This document shows positions 49,466 to 60,860 of a stretch of DNA of 64,000 nt, piece by piece (within the stretch, counting starts at the first letter, position 1; each line of letters begins with the position of its first letter). The position numbers and the translations under genes were made by a program. The DNA lies in NCBI GenBank assembly GCA_027382625.1, contig JAJKFJ010022615.1, positions 1 to 64,000 of the forward strand, given 5' to 3'. This stretch comes from Tetmemena sp. SeJ-2015. Its lineage: Eukaryota; Ciliophora; Spirotrichea; Sporadotrichida; Oxytrichidae. The notes under the pieces are model-generated. The model searched no databases and was not told where the DNA came from. It saw only the letters and a list, made by a program, of their open reading frames with translations.

Positions 49466-50912
49466 ATGTAAGAACAGCTCCTGAATAATGAACTGGATAC
49501 GGTGACAGACCAGCATACAGTTTAAAATACTTCTTCAAACGATTTAAGCAAGTCTTATCCGTCTAAGAAAGAAATAGAGCCAGTCTACAAGCCTAAGAAA
49601 GTTTCTTCAGTTCCAAACTACCTTCTTTATTAAGGAAAAACTAAGACTTGCTGTAGAGGGAATTGTATTTTGGGCTCAAAACCTCTCATGTCAAGCTTCT
49701 CCTTAGTATTCTATAATATTCCACCTATTCTTTTGTCATCAACAATTAAAAAATATTGCCTTTACACAATTGCTCAGGTAAATATCTATCTTTTATTCTC
49801 AAAATTTACAGAATTACTATATGAATGAGACCTTATTTTTGCCCTTGTTATGTGTTATGTCATATTTTTGGCTACTTACAAACTTAGGTTTTATCTTGAC
49901 AGTGTACGCGAATCCTGGAATATTACCTCGACTTGTAAGTACCCACAAAAAACTGTCCTTATTTAAGTTAATTTAAAAGTTTTGAAATGATTCAAATTTT
50001 TAGAGCTTCAGAATCAGAACTTAAACTAACATTGAGGAGTCAAGAAAGAAAGGAGCTATGGCTTTAGTTCTAGGGTTAGGGGGTAGGTATGTGACTAGAT
50101 TAAAGTACTGTCACACTTGCTATATTTACCGACCAGAAAGAGCCTTCCATTGTAACTTTTGTGGTAACTGCGTGCACAGATTCGACCACCACTGCAAATG
50201 GCTTGGTACTTGCATTGGTGGAAGGAACTATCGCCAGTTCCTGATGTTTCTCTTATGCTTGTGCATTCTACAGTGGATATGCATTTCCTATGCCATTACT
50301 CACTTTTTGGATATCGTGTTCACTTTACTGCGTCACTCAGATTTGGATGACAGTTTCGAAGAAGCCTCAAGAAGATTCCCTGCCTCTATCATTGCAGTTG
50401 CTATTTGTTTAGTGATAGCTGGTTTTGTTACCCACCTTTTTGGCTATCACTTGAAGATTATTTACCTGAGTTACAGCACTTACGAGGAGAAGAAAGGAGT
50501 TTTCACTAAGTCTCTCTTTAATCCCTACAAGCAGAGTGTATGCCAAAACTTGAAGGAGATCATCTGTGGCAAGAAGTCAAATAAATTCTACTCCTTCAAT
50601 GGCAATGAGGCAAGCAAACTCAGCGACTCCTTGAAGAGACTCTCATTCAAAAATCTTAAGAATGGAAAGGTGATTTAGAAGTATACTAGGAGGATTACGA
50701 GACAGTCTAGTTTGAGGAATTCTAGCATAAAGAAGAGATCTGGACAGCAAGCTGTGGATGTGGAGAACCTTTTCCAATAAGTTGTAAAGAGGATGGATAG
50801 TGTTTAAAGCTATTCATACATAAGAAGGATAAATGAGACTGAGAACACCTCAAATTTCAACTCCACTGTCATCACTGATAATTATTTATTGATGCCTCTG
50901 CTATTAACTTGA
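49466..50912 (+). CDS. DHHC-type protein S-palmitoyltransferase
   Basis: ATG at 49466 ([20 protein letters not shown]). Introns at 49778-49811 and 49935-50003. Two N-terminal membrane segments ([33 protein letters not shown]) are followed by the family's NPGILPR-type motif, then the zinc-binding cysteine-rich domain [44 protein letters not shown]. The DHHC Cys is the acyl-accepting residue. Two more membrane helices follow ([37 protein letters not shown]), then a TTxE-like turn and a basic Ser-rich tail. UGA at 50910-50912; a one-base slip at about 50889 would instead extend the tail to about 50969 ([19 protein letters not shown]). It resembles the ERF2/ZDHHC9-14-18 group. Attaches palmitate to cysteines at Golgi or plasma membrane. 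Confidence 0.9.
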
Positions 50913-51111
50913 GAACTAGTGATTTCTTTGACAAGAATAATTCAGACATTCGTATAATCAAACATTGATAATTTTGGATATTATTGATAGACATTTTATC
51001 ATTCCAAAATTCCTAAGTCATCAAGAGTAAATAAGCAAAGGAACATACTCAATTCGACACTTTAAATTATTTATCTCTTCTTAAGCCTTTTTTAAGACAT
51101 AAAATCAGGGT

Positions 51112-51577
51112 TACAAACAGAAAGATTCATTGAAAACGAATTTAAATTTCACATAATAGAGGAGAAGGATTCTCAAGTAGAGCAAGATGATATTGAATCA
51201 CTCAAAGCTTAAAATAAAGAGATGAGGAGCATAACCAAGTTAGATTAGTAGAATCTCATAGTGAGTAATCAATTGGGATAGGAGTAGCAAAGAGAGGTTT
51301 CTTAGTCAGTTAACAACCTAATTGAGCCAGAGTAAATGTTTTAGAATAGATAGGAAAAGTTCAAATCAATTTAATACGACGAGAGAAATAATAGATATTC
51401 CTACACAGCTTTATTAGAATTAAATTGCCTTTTTTAAATTAGAGCCTCCATTTAAGAGATTCCAAGGAATTAATCAATTAACTCTATTAATGAGTGAACC
51501 CTATCAAATTCTCAATTATCTTATAAGAATCCTAGGAAATTAAGTCTGTCTTAATTTAAATAAGTATATAAATCTTC
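51112..51577 (+). CDS. Open coding-like stretch, possibly a DHHC tail exon or separate gene
   Basis: About 130 codons read open with UAA/UAG as Gln (RFIENEFKFHIIEEKDSQVE; LDQQNLIVSNQLGQEQQREV) until UGA near 51502. The same frame continues after it up to the repeat element at 51578. Joining across that element (one 8-bp repeat kept) leaves the frame open (SLSQFKQVYKSSFEKVYSL). It could be a 3' exon of the DHHC gene or a small gene of its own. No domain recognised. Confidence 0.35.
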
Positions 51578-52324
51578 GGGGGGGGGGGGGGACGGAAGTG
51601 CACACCCACTAATTCTGGCTTTTAAAATTACCAAGATTGTCATTTTTACGAATTTCACTTTTTTATGGTATGATCTATTAATATTATTTATTGATTTAAT
51701 ATTATGACTGATTTGATGTTATGATTATGTTTTATTCCCAAAAATAACTAAGTATCATTTAATTACTTTATATTAAGCTATTTTTAAAGAGGTTATTTGC
51801 TATATAGTAACTCCACTGATAACTGACTATTTGAGAACTTATTTGGGCTATGAATTGTTATGATTATTCTTAAAAATTGTACATATAATTTTAAGATCCT
51901 CTTAAGTATGTTATAGAGTTTATCAATGAGTCTGCAGAGGTAATTTTATGTAATTGGAGATAAAGTGATCTTGGCTTTTATATTTAAACTTTCAGATTCT
52001 TCTTTAAATAATATTCAAGTTAAGATTGCAAGAATTTTGATAAAAAAGGCAAATCACATTTAAAAAACTGAAGGGCGAATCATAATTAATATGTATATTA
52101 ACTCTAGTATCTTCATAAGACTTTATTTTAATGAGTAAAGCATAGCTCGGAAATAATTTGAGGACATTTCATAAAATTTGAAATCATTAATTTTGACACA
52201 CATTAAAATTTTTAAAGCTTAAAAATCTTAATTTTTTGGCATTTTTAGAAGATTTTGGCCTAAATGGATTTTTTTCATATATAATTTTTGATCATAATAA
52301 GTGGGGGTGTGCACTTCCCCCCCC
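51578..52324. mobile_element. MITE/IES with poly-G/poly-C ends, family 2, copy 1
   Basis: A run of 13 Gs followed by ACGGAAGTGCACACCC opens the element. GGGGGTGTGCACTTCC and a C run close it, forming a terminal inverted repeat of about 25 bp. The 8-mer AAATCTTC flanks it at 51570-51577 and 52325-52332. Internal sequence is AT-rich and non-coding. A second copy begins at 63321 with the same left end and matching interior (for example TTTTATGGTATGATCTATTA). Its ends resemble those of family 1 (21870-22480) only in the G/C runs and the 8-bp duplication. Confidence 0.85.
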
Positions 52325-52386
52325 AAATCTTCATTTGAGAAAGTTTATAGCCTAATTCATGTTTTAAATTGAGTTAAATTAAAGAA

Positions 52387-55300
52387 TGAATACTCACAAA
52401 CTATCATCTTCGGCTATCTAAAATGGACCTCGAATGAGTTAAGGCAACAACGAGGAGCAAACTAAAACAGCCAGCTACGATAAGAGTTTCCTAAAAAATG
52501 ATCACGAGTTTAAGATAAAGCAAAATGAAAGAAACAACAACGAATGAGTGAGCTCTGTACTTCCATATCAGGCTCCTTCTGCAGATAAAATACAGCCCAT
52601 TTAGGAAGTTTCATCTGAGTCTTAAAGTAAGAAAGAATATGATCCTATATTTTTATCTATCTTTTTTCTTTCCCATTAGCATTAACTTATTGAGTACTAG
52701 ATCATGCTTAGAACAAGTAAAGCAAAATGAAATTAAGCTTTGGAAAGAACTATGTACCTTCACCTCTAGAGCCAAAGAAGAAATCGAATGCAGTTAAAAC
52801 GACTAAGTACACGTTGATTAGCTGGGCTCCTCTCTCCTTGCTCTTTTAGTTCAAAAGAGCAGCTAACATCTACTTTCTGATTATTTCAGTCTTAACCTGC
52901 CTAAGCTTTTCTCCTAAGAACCCTATATCTATGATTGGAACCTTCGCTATAGTTCTTATTTTCACCATGCTGAAAGAGGCTTATGAGGTAAGTTGAGCAC
53001 TTAATAGAATAGAGCCTATATTTTAGTTCAGTTACAACTCATCTTTGCTTTATCTCACTCCTTGTAGGATGTTTAACGCTTCAAATCTTAGTTTTTTGTT
53101 CCTCTAATATCAATAAATATATTTAATCTGACAATGAAGTAAATAATCGAATAGCCTAAGTACTAGATTATCAAAGTAATTAGTTCCTAGACAGAAAATG
53201 GTCGTCAATCAAAGCAGGAGATATCGTAATGGTTCATAAAGACAAGGAGTTTCCAGCTGATCTCCTTCTTTTATATGCCCCGAAGGAAATCATCATATCT
53301 GTTAATTAAACATTCTCAATTCAATTTTATCTATCATCTATGTTGATACTATGAACTTAGACGGAGAGACTAACTTGAAGGAAAAAAACGTTTTTATGAA
53401 GGAATTTGATCTCCCTAAAATATTGCAACTTAATGGAGAGATTCTTTGCGACATGCCTAATGAAAGTCTGGATGATTGGGACTGCAACCTATCTATCAAT
53501 AGTTAGAAACCTATGAATTGCAGGTATGATATTTAAATTTGACTAAATGTAGTATTAAGAATCTGCTACTAAGAGGCTGCTTCCTAAAAAACATAGACTA
53601 TTGCATAGGCCTCGTGATTTATGTGGGATCTGAGTCAAAAATAATGAAAAATGCGAAGAAATCTCCCAAAAAGATATCCAATATCATGAAGAAAATGAAC
53701 CATATGCTTTACACGGTTTTCGGCTTTTAATTTGTGTTGATCATAGTATACGCTTCTATTTGCATGATTTGGTAAAATGAAAATGCAAAAAAGATGCAAT
53801 ATCTCAACCTGTCCACAAATTTGACTGCTCTAACTTGGTTCTTGTAACTGCTTACTTTTTGGGTAGCCTATTCTCATCTGATTCCTATCTCCTTATACGT
53901 AATAATTGAGCTTTTAAAGCTCACTCAAGCGTATTTGATTGGCAAAGATGTGAAGATGTATGATCATGAAACTGAAAAATTTATTTTTCTATTGCTATAA
54001 ATTTGGAATGTGCAGAAACTCTGATCTAAAATTTAACGATTCAAATAATTTTGTATTACTACTTATAATAGAAGAGCTTGGGCAGGTGGACTTTGTATTT
54101 AGTGATAAAACGGGCACCCTGACATAAAACAAGATGATCTTTAAGAAATGCACAGTATTAAACTAAATCTTCGGAGAAATTGAAAATGAAGAGGACGCTT
54201 AGTGCTTAGACATGGCTAAGTCATCCAAAGACAGAATAGCTCAAACAATCTTTGGAAAACTAAGGGATGATGCAATATCATCTCAGCTTTAGGAATTTTT
54301 TACTCTGCTTGCAGTTTGCCATGCTTGTATGGTGGAGGTAGATCCTATCACTGAGACTTTGAAGTATTCTTCATCTTCGCCGGATGAACTAGCTTTAGTG
54401 CAAGGAGCAAAAGAAATTGGAATAGAGTTTATTGAAAGAACGATTAGCACTATCACTATACAGCTTAATAAAAAATAAATAGAGAAGTATGAGCAGATAG
54501 TTGAGTTCCCATTCGACTCAACGAGAAAGCGAATGTCACTCATTGTTAAGAACTTATCAACAGGCCGCTATTACGTAATGACTAAAGGAGCTGATTCTAT
54601 CATGATGCCCCGACTTAAGATATCCTTAGAAGATCAACGTTAATTGGAGAGTGACTTGTATAAATTTGCTGTGGATGGCCTAAGAACGCTGGTGTTTGGC
54701 ATTAAAGAAGTTTAGAAAGACAAAGTTGATTCCTTTATGAGATAATTTAATGAAATAAAGACAAGTTTAGACATTCTTAAGGAGTAAAGACTAAATGACC
54801 TATTTGATAAGATGGAATACGATTTAAAATACGTGGGAGGATCTGCAATTGAAGATAAGCTACAGGAGGGAGTATCTGAAACTATAGATAATTTAATGAA
54901 AGCAAATATTAGGGTATGGGTATTAACAGGAGACAAATAAGAAACGGCTATTGAGATCGGAAAAAGCTGCAAGTTAATTTAGAAAAATATGAGAGAGATA
55001 GTCTTAACAAGTAAAAGTAAGGATGAATTTGTTGCAAAACTTGATACATATTCTTCTCAAGAACTAGGGCTAAAACTTGCCATAATTATTGATGGACCAA
55101 CATTAGGATTAACTCTAGAAGATAAAGTACTTTCCTAGAGATTTTTTGAATTTGGTCTCAAGGCAAATTCTGTTATTTGCTGTAGAGTTTCACCTAAATA
55201 GAAAGCAGACGTTGTCGGCTTAGCTAAGAGATAAGAGAAATACATTTGCTTATCAATAGGAGATGGAGCAAATGATGTATCAATGATATTAGAAGCTCAC

Positions 55301-56956
55301 ATTGGAGTTGGAATCAGAGGAAAAGAAGGAACTCAAGCAGTTAGATCAGCAGATTACGCTATTTCATAGTTCAGATTTCTGGAAAGACTCTTATTAGTAC
55401 ATGGTAGATATGGTTATATGAGAGTTTCAAAGATGATTTGCTACTATTTTTACAAAAATGTTGTCCTTGTCTTCACAGAACTTCATTTCGCTTATTGGAA
55501 TGGGTTTAGTGGCCAAATATTTTTCGTTGATTGGCTTCCAACTCTATACAACGCTTTTTTCACATCATGGCCTTGTCTTTTTGCCTTAATGTTTGAGAGA
55601 GATGTGACAGACAGCTTTTCGGTTTCAAATCCTATTCTCTACCACGCGGGGTAAAAAGGGCTCTACTTTAACTTCATGATATTTTGGAAGTGGATATTTT
55701 TCAGTATAATTCATGGAGCCACCAACTACTATGTTATTGTTTATGTAAGATAAATCGATCATTAATTTGTTTGTAGTTGCTACAACAGCCTTTAAACTCA
55801 AATGGGTACTCTTATGACTAGTGGCTACATTCCACTCTCTCCTTTTCAGTGATCATCAATCTAGTGACATTCAAACTTTTCTTTGAAACTAGTTATTGGA
55901 ATCTAATGAACATGTAAGCCCTTCTTTCATGATAACCCTTGTACGTATAGAGTTGTAGCATTTCTTTCACTTTTAATCTACTATGTGACTGTGGCAATAC
56001 TTAGCACAAATGTGTTTGCTTCCTATTTCCAAAACGAAGTGAATGGAGTATTCTATCAAATCTTTGAATCACGCCAGTGCATCTACATACTAATAGTCCT
56101 ACCTTTTATTATGCTAGTGCCAGACTCCTTCTTTAAATATGTCTAGAAGATTTTCTTTCCAAACCCCTCTGATCAGCAGATGATTCTTTTGAAGAGGTCT
56201 CATAATCATTTAGTAAAGATAAAGCCGGGAATCGGTGACGACAAAGTTCTAAATTACTCTAAGGTAAATAACCTAGATAGCTCTTTCAGTAAAAAGACTG
56301 ACAAAACTAGAGAATTATAGTGTTTAATATTTAGCACTAGGTTTTATTTTAGAACTAAAAGAGGAGCAGCTAAAAATAGTTGATGAGGATTCAAATGATT
56401 TATTAGAGAAAGGTTTAATACTGATAAGAATGGAAAATCACCAAGTGTGCAGTTTTTGAGCAAGAACTCAGCTCTCAAGCAAGAAAATCATGATACTTAG
56501 AACAGTGAATTATAATTATTTTTTTACAGTTAAGTTTTCGGAGGAAGATTTAAAGTTCCAGCTGATTAATAATTGAGCTCAGTTAAAGTATCCCAAGCTA
56601 TAACTGTTTATAATTTATTTTATCTTACCGGCTCCTCAAATAGCGCTTCAAAGCTATCAAAGATAGAGTTCCAGGAATCCAATCACTTATATATTTCCTC
56701 TTTTACGATTTTTATTCATCACGGCGGTCAAAGCTTAAAGATTCCTCATCAATAAAAAGCATTTCAAACTTAGAACCAAAGAGGAAATTACACTATGGAT
56801 AATAGTTTTGAGGGAGATCTTAAACAAAATCATGGGAACTCCAATCAAAATGTGCCAATGGTAAAACCTCTTATTACAAATAGTAACAATAGCAATTAGG
56901 AGAAAGAACTTATTAAAGCCTAAGGAATAGGCAGAGTAGAAAGTTTGAACTTTTGA
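52387..56956 (+). CDS. P4-type ATPase, phospholipid flippase, interrupted by IESs
   Basis: Flippases move aminophospholipids to the cytosolic leaflet. Starts considered are ATG 52387 ([20 protein letters not shown]; meets UGA at about 52546, unresolved) and an ATG near 52728 ([20 protein letters not shown]). TM1-2 are [20 protein letters not shown] and [15 protein letters not shown]. The actuator has [14 protein letters not shown]4 carries the P4 signature [12 protein letters not shown], and the phosphorylation site is [14 protein letters not shown] (Asp phosphorylated). The nucleotide domain has [23 protein letters not shown] and WVLTGDKQETAIEIG; the hinge is [20 protein letters not shown]. 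The C-terminal membrane half runs 55380-56160 and the tail ends at UGA 56954-56956. Four short AT-rich inserts with pointers break the frame (listed separately); once removed the motifs line up with the family. Ordinary GT..AG introns are also present, e.g. after LKEAYE at 52987. Confidence 0.92.
53089..53129. other. 41-bp IES, pointer AATCT, in P4-ATPase
   Basis: AATCT occurs at 53084-53088 and 53125-53129. Removing one copy with the intervening bases joins RFKS to [15 protein letters not shown] and leads in frame to [15 protein letters not shown], as expected for the P4 actuator region. The insert does not have GT..AG ends at the required joint, and 41 is not a multiple of three. Confidence 0.8.
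53295..53338. other. 44-bp IES, pointer ATCATC, in P4-ATPase
   Basis: ATCATC occurs at 53289-53294 and 53333-53338. Excision joins APKEII to [14 protein letters not shown], restoring the family's conserved DGET actuator motif. The insert (ATATCTGTTAATTAAAC...) has no AG acceptor at its end and its length is not a multiple of three. Confidence 0.85.
53983..54004. other. 22-bp IES, pointer AAATTT, in P4-ATPase
   Basis: AAATTT occurs at 53977-53982 and 53999-54004. Excision gives [14 protein letters not shown] in frame, the usual lead-in to the EELGQV motif. The 22-bp length changes the frame, so without excision the conserved ATPase core could not be translated. Confidence 0.85.
54030..54068. 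other. 39-bp IES, pointer TAA, in P4-ATPase
   Basis: TAA occurs at 54027-54029 and 54066-54068. Excision gives [14 protein letters not shown], matching the family pattern; retention adds 13 unrelated, hydrophobic residues. The length is a multiple of three, so the frame alone does not prove it; family conservation does the work. Confidence 0.7.
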
Positions 56957-57032
56957 TTTATTAAACTACCTTTAGAAATTTAAACAATTCTAACTAGTGG
57001 AAAAAATGTAATACATATCATTTAAAAAACTT

Positions 57033-58450
57033 TCAATTTAATTCGTACGTTAAGTGAGCAATTTAATCCTGAGCTTAAGAATAATTATATTCCTATCTCT
57101 TATTTTACTGAATTTCTTTTGCACTAAAAATTTATTCTCTATTTAAATCCTTATTAGAATATCTTTGTTTTAAGTCATGAACTTTGTTACTTTTCGCTTT
57201 CTGTTTCTTCCTTTCTTTAAGCATGGTTAGATTTGTTGCATCATTATTAGAATTCTGTAGAGCCGAGATGTAAGAATTAGTATCAGACTATTAACCCTCA
57301 CATAGGATTTCTAAAGTTTCCCTATCCTCATTAACTCTTTTGCTTTCATTTCCTGGAACTTGCCTTAATGATTAGCATTACTAGTCCAACATATCGATTT
57401 AGTTAGATTTCACAAGAAGATCACAATCTTGATTCGGGGTCTATTTAACAGGAGTCAAAGGCCTCGTGCAGTCATCCCTGTATTTCAATTCAGCCTGATC
57501 TATTCTCAAAATTATAGTATTTAAAACAATAAATGAGATGAGGTGTGGGCAGATCAGCGCTTTAACTCACTTAGATTTTGCATAAATAGCAATTAAGTTT
57601 CTAAATTCCATCAAATTGATAGGCTTTCACTTTCCTCTAACTTATGAATGCTTTCATAAATGCCTTTAAAACTGATTGTGGCTTCAACGGCAGAAATATC
57701 TGTTGCTTAAAGATACCTTTATAAAATGAATAAATATTTTAAATATAATAAGATTGACTTAAATATTTCGTAACTTCTTAATCCATTTGTAATAAGCTTT
57801 ACATGGAAAAAGAATAGCCATAAAACGAATATCTCTGTCCCTGTACTTAATATCAGAACCAAAATCATTGAAGGGTATATCTCAAAAGCCTTGCGGACTC
57901 TCATCCCAATTTCATTTTGTTCTTAAATCTCCTTCCTTGTATTTATAGCCAAAAACTGCATTAAAAGATAAACTTGATATAAGGATAGAAGTATTAGAGT
58001 GACAAGGAAGTGCAAAAACTGTTTGTAGTTTCTGTTGCCTATGCAGTTTCCCAGCCATTTACAATGATGGTCAAAGTCATGCACACAATTATCGCAAGCT
58101 TTGCAATGAGTAGCTTAATTAAAAATTTGAGTTTTGCTCTAGGTGGGCGATATATATTACAAGTAGAACAGAATTTCATTTAGATCAAAGAAACTCCTCT
58201 ATGATGAACTAGGCTCAAACTATTTTTCTGTCGGGTTTTTGTAATCATTACAATATAAAATAATTAAATCTGCTATTAAAGCTTGAAGTCCAAATCCTAA
58301 AGAGGGATTAATCTTTGCTAATGGATCTTACAAGTCAATTTACTATACCAGGATTTGCAAAAGCAGTGTATAACCCAAGAAATGTAGCAAGAATGTTTAA
58401 AAAGACAAGGATCTTTAAAAACAAAAATATTTATCACAGTGCTGGCAGGA
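57033..58450 (-). CDS. DHHC-type protein S-palmitoyltransferase, second gene, 5' end unresolved
   Basis: Minus strand. The membrane segment [20 protein letters not shown] (about 58330-58410) carries the NPGI motif. An intron follows, then the cysteine-rich domain: [47 protein letters not shown]. Two further helices follow ([36 protein letters not shown]). The C-terminal tail runs through an intron (about 57515-57580) to [12 protein letters not shown] and UGA 57033-57035. A 23-bp insert with GCT repeats interrupts the PPRATHC motif (58116-58138). Oddities: UGA directly after FANPGIVN, where relatives have a basic residue, and an unresolved frame change near 57615. The gene may be decaying or carry base errors. 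It converges with the P4-ATPase gene, 77 bp between stops. Confidence 0.75.
58116..58138. other. 23-bp IES, pointer GCT/AGC, in second DHHC gene
   Basis: On the plus strand GCT occurs at 58113-58115 and 58136-58138 around TTAATTAAAAATTTGAGTTT. Removing one copy plus the insert restores [20 protein letters not shown], the invariant DHHC-domain sequence. 23 bp shifts the frame, and on the coding strand the insert has no GT donor. Confidence 0.85.
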
Positions 58451-60341
58451 GAATAGTTGAGCTTTAAAAATTTCTCTTAATCAAATTACTGGACAGGAGT
58501 TATTTGCAGAATAAAAGAAATTATAAAATTAATAACATAATTTTTCATATTTTTTTATCAAAAAAATTAATTTGATCATAAAATGATGATAATGTTAAAA
58601 ATCTTACTGGACACATTTGAGAGTAAATTATAAATCAATATTTATAATATAAAAAAAATTATGACTGATGGTAAAAGACAGAATGTGAAAATAGTGAGAA
58701 TTGCATTGATTGGCTTGCTTCCTAAAACTAATTTTCCCTTAAAAAGTGATTTCGTTCTGCCCATGTATACTTGGTAATTTTTAATCTTAAACTGACCCAT
58801 CTCTGGCGTTGGTTTTATTTTGTTTAACTCTGATGGTGGTTATTTAGTTTCGTCTTTCAGTTTTCTGAAAGACTGAATTTGATTGGGAATTTCCAGATTA
58901 ATCACTTCTTGTACCTAGTGGGAAGTTTTTTGCTTGTCTAAGTTTATTCTCATAATTTAGCAACAAATAAATTCACTTTGAATATATATTAGTTTAGCTA
59001 ATTGTCTCTTTCTCTTCTGAGATCGGAGAGTGATATTTTAAAGTAAAAGGTATCAAACTTTTTTCTTAGAGCTAATTAATTTTGATAACTTAATTAATAT
59101 CAGAAATCATAAAAAATTTATTATAAATTAGAAAATCTTTATCCTCTTTTTATTAAATAAAAATAAGAATATTTATAATTGATTTAAAAAAGAGCAGACA
59201 TAATTTTCAGAATTATTTTTAAGTTGTGAAATAAATAATTAAAAATACCCAATTTAATTTTAATTATAATGCTGAGACTCGAAAGAGACCTTGGATGTCA
59301 ATTGGTCCATTGCTGAAACTTTCATACTAAATTGTCTCTATTAAATTAAAAAAATTTAGGCTGAAATATATAGATGAATATTATGTTTAGTCATTAATGG
59401 AAATGAATCTCATAAATCTCATTTAATTTAGAATTTCATAATGCATTTTTAATAGAAGAAGGAATGATAAGTAGTTCATTTTCTTAAATTATGAACATTA
59501 GAAGCCAGTATTTGTTAATAATAAATTTTGCTAATAGGTAAAATAAGTCTCTAAAAGTAAAATATAGGTTTAAATTAAATACATGAGCTATAAAGCAGTA
59601 TAGGTTTAGTTATAATAATCTTTTTTTAATTCATATTTAAACTATTCAAATTTGTAACAATTAATCTATCATTTGGCTGACTAAATTAATAATCACAAAA
59701 ACTCATTAAAGAGACTGGTTAACCTGAGTACTCCTGAAAATAAACTGTAATAAATTATTTATAAAGAAAATACTTAGAAAATCTTGAATTTAAATAATAT
59801 TAGATAGGATCATTTTAAAATAATTCTAAGATAATTTTAATAAGCACAGACTTTTAAATTATTCATTTCAATTACGCCTAAAATGTAAGATAAATAGGGA
59901 TTAATTTTTATTGTCTAAGAATTTTGATAAATAGTAAGATATAACTTATTTTTATAATTATTGCTATAATTCATCATGAAAACACGATGAAATTCTAAAA
60001 AAAAAGCTTTAAATACTATTGATTTAACTTTAAATTAATGTTTAAGAATTTAGAGAAGATAAATAACAAATTTTTGTTTGTAATAATTGTGGTGAACCTT
60101 TTATTAAAGAAACTAACTTGTAGTAATTTTAAAATTTAAAATAATTACATTTAATATTCTCTAATGATCTCCAACCTCTTTTTACTATTTCTGGGGCTAT
60201 TTAATTATAATTTGTAAAGAGATATAATAGGAAATATGAAAAGATAAATTGGAGTATTTTAAAAATATTTTTAAAATATATTAGCTCTCTTAAATAATAT
60301 TAAATATTAGAAGTAAAATATATTTTTCTATACTTTTTAAG
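58451..60341. other. AT-rich gene desert
   Basis: About 1.9 kb of very AT-rich sequence with frequent stop codons on both strands, including UGA. It may contain the unresolved first exon of the second DHHC gene near 58450-58520. No gene, repeat or RNA was recognised in the rest. Confidence 0.5.
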
Positions 60342-60560
60342 CTAGCTTGTCTGGTGTATCAAGGCAAGTGCGAGCAAAGATGTTTTACAGAAAATTAATT
60401 CATGTTTGGAATTGATGTTTGGGGTCACGTTATATTCGACTAAATGGTGATTGATGAAGTGGATGACGCTCTCTATTTTGGCCAAATGAGAACTTGGCCA
60501 GGCTCCGCCGATTAGTTTGGCTAGTATGGAAAATTTTTTCTCAGCAATAATATTAATCAT
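60342..60560 (-). CDS. Isolated ankyrin-like coding island
   Basis: A 220-bp stretch, distinctly richer in GC than its surroundings, is open on the minus strand from ATG 60560: FSILAKLIGGAWPSSHLAKI, then INHHLVEYNVTPNINSKHEL, then IFCKTSLLALALIHQTS. The NxNSKxE...KTxLxLAL spacing resembles an ankyrin repeat. It has no flanking exons I can see. It may be a macronuclear-destined segment of a gene whose other segments are elsewhere, or a gene remnant. Confidence 0.4.
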   Translation of the reverse strand: MINIIAEKKFSILAKLIGGAWPSSHLAKIESVIHFINHHLVEYNVTPNINSKHELIFCKTSLLALALIHQTS

Positions 60561-60860
60561 GAAATTTATTTATAGTAAATAACACGCTAGTCTACACTAT
60601 GACGATTAGAGAAGATATCAGACTGTATAAAAGACTTGATAAACTATTCTCTATTATCTAAATTAAAAGGTTATAGAAATAGTAATCCAAAAAGGTAAAA
60701 GCGATAGGAATAATTAAGATTATAGATTACCGTAGTTTTTAATGTCAAGTGTTTTATCTAATTCTATTATCTTAAATACTTGAGTATCAAACTTATAAAA
60801 ATGAGGTTTTGAATTATCTTATTAGCAGTTAAATCAAGATCACCTAAAATAATCAAAGTT
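60561..60860. other. AT-rich spacer
   Basis: Sequence before the third Cadg-family gene. A possible start context (ATGAGGTTT then UGA at about 60800) is followed by a hydrophobic stretch (IILLAV), suggesting a broken or intron-split signal peptide. Confidence 0.3.
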
